From the NCBI RefSeq assembly GCF_017377775.1, contig NZ_JAFVLN010000005.1:489922-553921 (forward strand): 64,000 bases of DNA. Reading direction: 5' to 3'. This stretch comes from Streptomyces sp. VRA16 Mangrove soil. GTDB taxonomy: Bacteria; Actinomycetota; Actinomycetes; Streptomycetales; Streptomycetaceae. The notes under the pieces are model-generated. The model was not told where the DNA came from and did not search any database. It saw nothing but the letters and a program-made list of their open reading frames with translations. Of this stretch, positions 56,460-64,000 are shown one piece after another. The stretch's first letter is position 1. Each line of letters opens with the position of its first letter. The translations under genes were made by a program, and so were the position numbers.

Positions 56460-57898
56460 AGCTCCTCCGGGTGCTGCAGCAGTCGGTTCAGGGTGGTGAG
56501 GAAGCGGGCACCCACCGCGCCGTCGGAGGCCCGGTGGTCGGCGCTGAGCGTGGCGGTCACCGTCGGGTGCACGCCGAGCAGCCCGTCCACGGCACAGGGC
56601 CGCTCGACGACGGCGCCGAATCCGACGAGGGCCACCTGGGGCGGATGGATGACGCCGTACACGCTCTCGACGCCCTGTTCGCCGAGATTGGTGACGGTGA
56701 GGGTGGCCCCGGTGAGCTCACTGGCCCGCAGCCGGCCGGTGCGGGCCCGCACGGCCGTGTCCTTCAACTCGGTCATCAAGTCGGGCAGTTCGCGTTGCGC
56801 CGCGTCGTGCAGGACCGGGGTGAGCAGTCCGCCGCCGCGCAGCGAGACCGCGAAGCCGAGGTGCACGGCGTCGCCCGGCACGAAGCGGTCGTCGGTCCAG
56901 AAGCCGTTGAGGTCGGGGACGGCGCGGGCCGCGAGCGCGGTGGCCTTCAGGAGCAGCGCGGCGGGCAACAGCCGCTGCGCCACAGGGCGTTCGCGGTTGG
57001 TGGCGCGCAGCCAGGCCAGGGCCGTGGACAGGTCGACGGTGGTGGACAGGTAGTAGTGCGGGATCTCGCGCTTGGAGCGGGTCATCAGATGGGCGATGGC
57101 CGCGCGCATGCCCGGGGTCGCCGCCCGCTGGGCCTGCGGCGGCGTGGGCCGTGTCGCGGGCTCGGAGGCGGTCTCGGGGCGAACCTCGCGCGGGGCCTCA
57201 TGAACGGCCGACGGGACGGCGGCGCGGACATCGGCGGCGCGGACGGCTCCGCGCTCCCCCGTGCCCGTCACCGTCGACAGGGTGATGTGCAGCGCGTCGG
57301 CGAGCCGTCGGGCGTAGGGCGTGGCCCGCACGCGTTCCGTGCCCGCCGCGGCCCGCTCCACGTCGTGGCGGGTGACGCGTCCGCCGGGTCCGGTGCCCTC
57401 GACCCGCCCCAGATCGATCCGTTTCGCCTCGGCGAGATGGCGCACGAGGGGGCCGTTGACGCCGGTCCGGGGCGGCCGGGTGCGGGGAGCCCGCACGGGT
57501 CCGGGCTCAGGTTCGGGCACCGGGGCAGCGGCCGGCACCGGTTCGCGTACGGGCTCGGGTTCGGGCGCGGGTCCGGGCGCGGGTCCGGGCTCCCGGGCCC
57601 CTTCGGCAACGACAGACTCCACTGCCACCGCCGCATCCCCCACATCCCCCGCATCCCCCGCATCCCCCGCCCCGATCATCGCGAGCGGCGCCCCCACCGG
57701 CACCCGGGTCCCCGGCTCCACCAGCAGGCGCTGCACCGTGCCGGTCTCGAAACACTCCACCTCGATGGCCGACTTGTCCGTCTCGACGACGGCGACGACA
57801 TCGCCCTTGGTCACGTGGGCGCCCGGCGCCACGAGCCACTCCTGCAGCACGCCCTCGTCCATGTCGGCGCCCAGCGAGGGCATCGTGAACTCGGCCAT
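56456..57898 (-). CDS. 2-oxoacid dehydrogenase E2 (dihydrolipoamide acyltransferase) with two E3/E1-binding domains
   Basis: 480 residues. Lipoyl domain 1-80 with Lys42 in ETDKSAIE; Pro/Glu/Ala-rich linker; then two peripheral-subunit-binding-like segments, at about 145-175 (VRHLAEAKRIDLGRVEGTGP) and about 185-220 (ARRLADALHITLSTVTGTGE); catalytic domain about 260-480 with IPHYYLSTTVDLS and DHRASDG near 450. The second binding domain is uncommon. The start lies within one base of the E1 beta stop, and the stop overlaps the ACP start. Confidence 0.94.
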   Translation of the reverse strand: MAEFTMPSLGADMDEGVLQEWLVAPGAHVTKGDVVAVVETDKSAIEVECFETGTVQRLLVEPGTRVPVGAPLAMIGAGDAGDAGDVGDAAVAVESVVAEGAREPGPAPGPAPEPEPVREPVPAAAPVPEPEPGPVRAPRTRPPRTGVNGPLVRHLAEAKRIDLGRVEGTGPGGRVTRHDVERAAAGTERVRATPYARRLADALHITLSTVTGTGERGAVRAADVRAAVPSAVHEAPREVRPETASEPATRPTPPQAQRAATPGMRAAIAHLMTRSKREIPHYYLSTTVDLSTALAWLRATNRERPVAQRLLPAALLLKATALAARAVPDLNGFWTDDRFVPGDAVHLGFAVSLRGGGLLTPVLHDAAQRELPDLMTELKDTAVRARTGRLRASELTGATLTVTNLGEQGVESVYGVIHPPQVALVGFGAVVERPCAVDGLLGVHPTVTATLSADHRASDGAVGARFLTTLNRLLQHPEEL

Positions 57899-57899
57899 G

Positions 57900-58964
57900 T
57901 CAACCGTCCCGCCCCTCGACGGCCCCGCGCGCCGCCGAGACGATGTCGGCCACCTGGGGCAGCGCCGCCTGTTCGAGCTGGCGGGCGTACGGGATCGGCA
58001 CCTCGGCGCTGCACACCCGCCGTACGGCGGCGTCGAGTTCGTAGAAGGCCTGCTCGGTGATGCGGGCGGAGACCTCGGCGGCCAGGCTGCCGCTGCGCCA
58101 GCCCTCGTCGACGACGACGGCGCGATGCGTCCGGCCGACGGACTCCATGATCGTGGCGTCGTCGAGCGGCCGCAGGCTGCGCAGGTCGACGACCTCGGCG
58201 GAGACCCCGGCCGCCCCCAACTCGTCGGCGGCGGCCATGCACTTGGGCAGCGAACCGCCGTAGGTGATCAGGGTGACGTCCGTCCCGGGCCTGCGGATCG
58301 CGGCCCGGTCCAGGCCCAAGGGCCGTGCGTGCGGGTCGAGTTCGCCGGACGCGTTGTACAGCGTGCCGTGCTCGAAGATCAGGACCGGGTCGGGGTCGGC
58401 GAGGGCGGGCGCCAGCATGTGGCGGGCGTCCTCCAGGGTGGCGGGGGCGAGGACGCGCAGTCCGGGGATGTGCGCGTACCAGCCCTCCAGGCTGTGCGAG
58501 TGCTGCGCCGCGAGCTGGCGTCCCGCGCCCGTCGTCATGCGGATGACGAGCGGCACCGGCAGCTGTCCGCCGGACATGTGCAGCAGCGTGGCGGCGTTGT
58601 TGAGGATCTGGTCGAGGGCGAGCAGGCTGAAGTTGACCGTCATGATCTCGACGATCGGCCGCATCCCGGCCAGCGCCGCCCCGATCCCGGCGCCGACGAA
58701 CGCCGACTCGGACAGCGGGGTGTCGCGGATCCGCTCGGGTCCGAACTCCTCCAGGAGGCCGAGGCTGACGCCGAAGCAGCCGCCGTACGCGCCCACGTCC
58801 TCGCCCATCAGGAAGACCCGCTCGTCGGCGCGGAGCGCTTCGCGCAGGGCCTCGCGCAGGGCTTCCCGGTAGGTGGTCTTGTCGCCGCCGCCCCCGGCCG
58901 GCGCCGGTTCCGGCTGCGGTTTCGTCGGTGTCTTCGGCTGTGTCCTCATCCCGGGCTGCTTCAT
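57900..58964 (-). CDS. 2-oxoacid dehydrogenase E1 beta subunit
   Basis: 354 residues. An N-terminal basic/Pro-rich tail of about 25 residues, then VFLMGEDVGAYGGCFGVSLG, GAGIGAALAGMRPIVEIMTV, HSHSLEGWYAHIPGLRVLAP, and the C-terminal EEVSARI-like end. Typical of pyruvate, acetoin or branched-chain complexes, forming the TPP site with E1 alpha. The substrate cannot be determined by eye. ATG overlaps the E1 alpha stop (ATGA); a second ATG five codons later is possible. Confidence 0.94.
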   Translation of the reverse strand: MKQPGMRTQPKTPTKPQPEPAPAGGGGDKTTYREALREALREALRADERVFLMGEDVGAYGGCFGVSLGLLEEFGPERIRDTPLSESAFVGAGIGAALAGMRPIVEIMTVNFSLLALDQILNNAATLLHMSGGQLPVPLVIRMTTGAGRQLAAQHSHSLEGWYAHIPGLRVLAPATLEDARHMLAPALADPDPVLIFEHGTLYNASGELDPHARPLGLDRAAIRRPGTDVTLITYGGSLPKCMAAADELGAAGVSAEVVDLRSLRPLDDATIMESVGRTHRAVVVDEGWRSGSLAAEVSARITEQAFYELDAAVRRVCSAEVPIPYARQLEQAALPQVADIVSAARGAVEGRDG

Positions 58965-59976
58965 CGCCCCGTCGCCTCCTTCGCGGGCGTCCGAGGTTCG
59001 CTGGTGACGTGCAGCAGCAGATCCTCGACGGGTTCGGCCGGTGCCAGGTCCGCGGCCTCGACGGCGTGCTCGATCTCCTGCTCGGCCGCACGCTCGATCT
59101 CCCGCAGCCGGGCCGCGGGCAGGGCGTGCGCGCGCCGCAGCCGGTCGGCGTGGCGAACGATCGGGTCGCGCTTCTTCCACCGCTCGATCTCGGTCTTGTC
59201 GCGGTAGCGGTCCGGGTCGTACATGGAGTGGGCGCGGAAACGGTAGGTGCGCAGTTCGAGGAAGTGCGGTCCGCCGCCGGCCCGGATCGCCTCGGTGGCG
59301 CGCAGCGCGGCCGTCTCGACGGCCTCGACGTCCATGCCGTCGACGGCCCAGGCGACCATGCCGTACGAGGAGGCGCGCAGCGCCAGATCGGTCTGGGCCT
59401 GCGCGCGGTCGAGGGCTGTACCCATCGCGTACTGGTTGTTCTCGCAGACCAGCAGGAGCGGCAGGCCCCACAGCGCGGCCAGGTTAGCGCTCTCGTGGAA
59501 CTCGCCCTCGGCGACCGCGCCGTCGCCGAAGAAGCAGCACGTGACCCGGGAGCGGCCGGTCATGCGGTCGGCGAGCGCGAGTCCGACGGCGAGCGGAAGT
59601 CCGCCGCCTACGATGGCGTTGCCGCCGTAGAAGCGGTGGTCCGCGTCGAACAGGTGCATGGAGCCGCCGCGGCCGTGGCTGCATCCGGTGGCCTTGCCGA
59701 ACATCTCGGCCATGACGGCCTCGGCGCTGAGACCGCGGGCGAGGGCGTGACCGTGCTCGCGGTACGTGGAGACGACGGCGTCGTCGTCGGTGAGAGCCTC
59801 GTTGACGCCGACGGCGACGGCCTCCTCGCCGATGTAGAGGTGGACGAAGCCGCGGATGCGGGCCGCGCTGTACAGCTCGACGCAGCGTTCCTCGAAGCGC
59901 CGGATGCGGATCATCGACTCCAGGAGCGCACGGCGGTGGACGGCGTTCGCGGCCTTGCGGGGGCGGCTGGTGGCGT

Positions 59977-59980
<4 letters not shown>
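58961..59980 (-). CDS. 2-oxoacid dehydrogenase E1 alpha subunit
   Basis: 339 residues. TPP-binding motif GDGAVAEGEFHESANLAAL ... VCENNQYAMGT, plus GFVHLYIGEEAVAVGVNEAL and the phosphorylation-loop-like YRFRAHSMYDPDRYR. The acetoin-dehydrogenase type has closely similar motifs, so this may be an acetoin or pyruvate complex. Start at ATG 59980, overlapping the ligase stop (ATGA). No separate E3 gene is in the window; a general dihydrolipoamide dehydrogenase may serve. Confidence 0.94.
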
Positions 59981-61803
<1,823 letters not shown>

Positions 61804-61874
61804 GACGGGCCTCCCTCTGCCTCCGGCTCCTGCTTCGACCATCCGCCCGGACGGGCCGGCGGAGCAGGGGCCGA

Positions 61875-61894
61875 AGGACCCCGGATCGGGTCCT
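61875..61894. promoter_or_regulatory. Inverted repeat AGGACCC-N6-GGGTCCT
   Basis: Seven-base arms in the spacer between the ligase operon and the small membrane-protein gene. A likely operator for one or both divergent units. A related pair GGACC-N-GGTGCC occurs at 53883-53900 before the site-2 protease gene. Confidence 0.5.
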
Positions 61895-61970
61895 GGCGGC
61901 CCACGCGCCGTGCGTGGAAAGGGAGTTGACTGAAGGTGCATCGACGTACGCGAGCGAGGAGGCGGTCCCC

Positions 61971-62171
61971 ATGCGTACGTTCCTCCCTGCCGAGTTCTGG
62001 TGGATGTTCGGCGAGCTGCTCGCCGTGTCCCTGGTGGTGGTGTGCGTGGCCGTGGTCGTCGCCGACGCGCTGCTGCTGCGGCTGCGTCGCCGTCGGTCCG
62101 TGCCGCGCGGCGGGACCCCGGTGGCGGCCCCCGGGCCGAAAGAGTTCCAGCACGCCGGCTCCCGTGGCTGA
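61971..62171 (+). CDS. Small single-span membrane protein, 66 residues
   Basis: One long hydrophobic segment (AVSLVVVCVAVVVADALLLR) after an aromatic N-terminus (MRTFLPAEFWWMFGELL), then a basic and Pro-rich tail. Start with GAGGAGG eight bases upstream. It opens a unit with the DUF1876 gene 9 bases later. No family recognised. Confidence 0.65.
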   Translation: MRTFLPAEFWWMFGELLAVSLVVVCVAVVVADALLLRLRRRRSVPRGGTPVAAPGPKEFQHAGSRG

Positions 62172-62180
62172 GGAGAACGG

Positions 62181-62465
62181 GTGATCGCGATGACGGTCAA
62201 GGAGTGGCACGTGCGGATCCGGCTCTCCGAGCGGGACGACGAGACGTACGCGGAGGCCGAGCTCACCGCTGCGGGGTCGTCCCTGTCGGTGACCGGCCGG
62301 GGCACGGCGCGGCGCAATCCGATCGACCGGCCGGTGCCCGAGATCGGCGACGAACTGGCCGTCAGCCGCGCGCTGGAGGACCTGGCGCTGCGGCTGCACG
62401 ACGTGGCGGCGGACGACATCGTGGAGCTCACCGGGCCTGCGGAGCCGCCGCCCCGGTGCTCGTGA
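62181..62465 (+). CDS. DUF1876-family protein
   Basis: 94 residues: WHVRIRLSERDDETYAEAEL, VTGRGTARRNPIDRPVPEIGD and ELAVSRALEDLALRLHDVA, the DUF1876 (dsRBD-like) pattern. Such proteins are often found in actinobacterial hypoxia or stress regions beside universal stress proteins (recalled). Start at GTG 62181 with AGGAG upstream; an ATG nine bases later is possible. Confidence 0.88.
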   Translation: MIAMTVKEWHVRIRLSERDDETYAEAELTAAGSSLSVTGRGTARRNPIDRPVPEIGDELAVSRALEDLALRLHDVAADDIVELTGPAEPPPRCS

Positions 62466-62478
62466 GCCGGGGCACGTC

Positions 62479-63015
62479 ATGCCGGTCCTGGTGGCGTACG
62501 CGAGCGCGCACGGTTCGACCCGTGAGGTGGCGGAGCACATCGCCGCCCGGCTCGGGCGGCGCGGTCTCGACGCGGTGACGGCCCCCCTCGACACCGATCC
62601 GGACCCCTGCCCCTGGCAGGCGGTCGTGCTCGGCAGCGCCGTGCACGACGGGGCGTGGCTGCCCCCGGCCGAGGCGTACGTACGCCGCCGGGGCGCCGCG
62701 CTCCGCGGCCGGCCGGTGTGGATGTTCAGCGTCGGCATGAGCGCCGCACTGCCACGCCCGCTGCGCCGGCTCGCGAGCCGGGCCGAACAGCCGCCGATCG
62801 CCCGCCTGGTGACCGTGGTGCGCCCCCGGGAGCACCGTCGCTTCTCCGGCGTGATCCGCCGGGACCAGCTGGACCGGCGCGGCCGGGTCGTGTTCCGGCT
62901 GCTCGGCTGCCGCTACGGCGACCACCGGGACTGGCCCGGCATCGACGCGTGGGCGGACGCGGTCGCCGCGCACCTGACGGGAACGGACACGACCACCGGG
63001 AGGCGAACACCATGA
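62479..63015 (+). CDS. Flavodoxin-domain protein (HemG-like)
   Basis: 178 residues. FMN-phosphate loop SAHGSTREVAEHIA at the N-terminus, then VVLGSAVHDGAWLP and FSVGMSAAL, the flavodoxin pattern used by HemG-type protoporphyrinogen oxidases. May be a redox protein. ATG at 62479; stop overlaps the universal stress protein ATG (ATGA). Confidence 0.9.
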   Translation: MPVLVAYASAHGSTREVAEHIAARLGRRGLDAVTAPLDTDPDPCPWQAVVLGSAVHDGAWLPPAEAYVRRRGAALRGRPVWMFSVGMSAALPRPLRRLASRAEQPPIARLVTVVRPREHRRFSGVIRRDQLDRRGRVVFRLLGCRYGDHRDWPGIDAWADAVAAHLTGTDTTTGRRTP

Positions 63016-63926
63016 CCAAGCCGATCGTCGTCGGACTCGACGGCTCACGCGAGAGTCTCGCCGCAGCCGACTGGGGTGCCCGCGCGGCCCTGCTGCGCGG
63101 GGCTCCGCTGCGGCTCGTGCACGCCTGGGAGGGACCGCCGAGTGCGGACTTCGCCGACGCGCGCCGGCCCGATCTCACCGTGCCGCAGTTCTGGGCGCGG
63201 CGGGTGCTGCGCGGCGCCGTGGACCGGATCGGGGAACGTCATCCGCAGCTCTACATGAGCGCCGAGCAGGTCCGTCTGCCGCCGCGTCAGGCGCTGCTGG
63301 CCGAGGCGGATTCGGCGGAGCTGCTGGTGCTCGGCCACGACGGCGCCGGAGGACCCGGCGGCCTGCTGTCCGGGTCCGTCGCCCTTTCGGTGGTGGCCCG
63401 TGCGACCGTGCCGGTGGTGCTGGTGCGAGCCTCCTTCACCGCAGCCGACGAGCACCGGCAGCCCGACGACACGCCGGGCGGCCCGCTCCCGGGGCACGAC
63501 CTGCCGTACCGCGACGTCGTCGTCGCGGTGGATCCGGCGCGGCCCTGCGAGGGGCACCTGCGGTTCGCCTTCGAGGAGGCCGCTCGGCGCAACGCCACGG
63601 TGGACGCCGTGCACATCTGGCATCTGCCGTACGAGACGGCGCCGGCCCCGCTGCCCGGCGCGCACGCCCGCGCCGCGCAGGCGGCCGAGCACGCGCTGGA
63701 GCGGCGGCTCGCCCCGTGGCGGGAGAAGTTCCCCACGGTGCGGGTGCGCTCCGCCGCCGTGCACGCGCGCACCGCGCACGAGATCGTGCACGCCGCACAC
63801 GGCGCCGGACTGCTCGTCGTGGGGCGCAGGCCACGCCGGGCGGGCGTGGGTCCGCACACGGGTCCCGTCACGCACGCGGTGCTGCACCACGTGGCCTGCC
63901 CGGTCGTGGTGGTGCCGCACGAGTGA
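63012..63926 (+). CDS. Universal stress protein, tandem domains
   Basis: 304 residues, two UspA domains. Domain 1 (about 1-145) has the ATP motif G-2x-G-9x-G-S (GHDGAGGPGGLLSGS). Domain 2 (about 165-304) has GRRPRRAGVGPHTGPV in the same place, lacking the second Gly and the Ser, so it may not bind ATP. Forms a translational unit with the flavodoxin gene. No further gene follows in the window. Confidence 0.92.
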   Translation: MTKPIVVGLDGSRESLAAADWGARAALLRGAPLRLVHAWEGPPSADFADARRPDLTVPQFWARRVLRGAVDRIGERHPQLYMSAEQVRLPPRQALLAEADSAELLVLGHDGAGGPGGLLSGSVALSVVARATVPVVLVRASFTAADEHRQPDDTPGGPLPGHDLPYRDVVVAVDPARPCEGHLRFAFEEAARRNATVDAVHIWHLPYETAPAPLPGAHARAAQAAEHALERRLAPWREKFPTVRVRSAAVHARTAHEIVHAAHGAGLLVVGRRPRRAGVGPHTGPVTHAVLHHVACPVVVVPHE

Positions 63927-64000
63927 GGTCGCACGACACCCGGGGACACGACACCTGAAGCACACATGGAGTGGGGGGGGGCGCGCCGGGCGCGGGGGGG
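63927..64000. other. Window end with poly-G run
   Basis: Short non-coding stretch after the stress protein. From about 63969 to the end it is nearly only G with some C, including runs of nine and seven G. This looks like a contig or read end artefact rather than biology. Confidence 0.6.

Overview
The window is high-GC (about 70 percent or more) actinobacterial DNA and almost certainly comes from a Streptomyces. Supporting signs are codon third positions that are nearly always G or C, GTG and TTG starts, ATGA/GTGA stop-start overlaps, an AfsR/SARP-type regulator with NB-ARC and TPR parts, a ClgR-like regulator, and several GNNT-N14-16-GGGTAY boxes like those used by Streptomyces SigB. No rRNA, tRNA, CRISPR array, phage gene or intact insertion sequence was found. 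It looks like chromosome, with one decayed gene near 44.3 kb. The last bases are a poly-G run, which suggests a contig end.

Layout. 1-10.9 kb: a tightly coupled plus-strand operon for an acidic polysaccharide (two sugar ABC permeases, an SDR, two heparinase II/III-family proteins, a YesL-like membrane protein, a beta-helix protein, a PL8 lyase and an acetyl esterase). 10.9-18.9 kb, mostly minus strand: a phytoene-desaturase-like FAD enzyme, a Ser/Thr kinase with eight TPR-like repeats, a DUF2236 protein, CdsA, and a fused acyltransferase-aminotransferase. 19-26 kb: the AfsR-like regulator, an acyl-CoA dehydrogenase, a Cys-rich copper-type four-helix protein, a hemerythrin and an enolase-superfamily enzyme. 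26-37 kb: transporters, single-domain regulators and small metabolic enzymes.

37-42 kb: a TetR regulator flanked by two copies of one 15-base palindromic motif, one before a DUF35 gene and one before the etfB-etfA pair; then a secreted protein, a stand-alone cyclic-nucleotide-binding protein and a DD-carboxypeptidase. 42-45 kb: an ArsR/SmtB sensor with an intact alpha5 metal site, a 40-base palindromic operator and a His-tailed MFS exporter (a probable Ni/Co efflux unit), then a pseudogene and a second stand-alone receiver. 45-53 kb: a long-chain acyl-CoA ligase, a DUF389 membrane protein, a ribbon-helix-helix protein with four 11-base iterons, and a short ORF-Nudix-ABC exporter unit facing an ABC-2-type permease.

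53-64 kb resembles the redox and stress islands of Streptomyces: a site-2 protease with CBS domains, OsmC, a STAS anti-anti-sigma factor behind a SigB-like promoter, a universal stress protein, a flavodoxin-like protein and a DUF1876 protein. They surround a five-gene minus-strand operon in which an acetyl-CoA-synthetase-like ligase, a 2-oxoacid dehydrogenase E1 alpha, E1 beta and E2, and an acyl carrier protein are joined by overlaps or one-base gaps. All functions are inferred from sequence motifs and recalled family knowledge; no database search was run.
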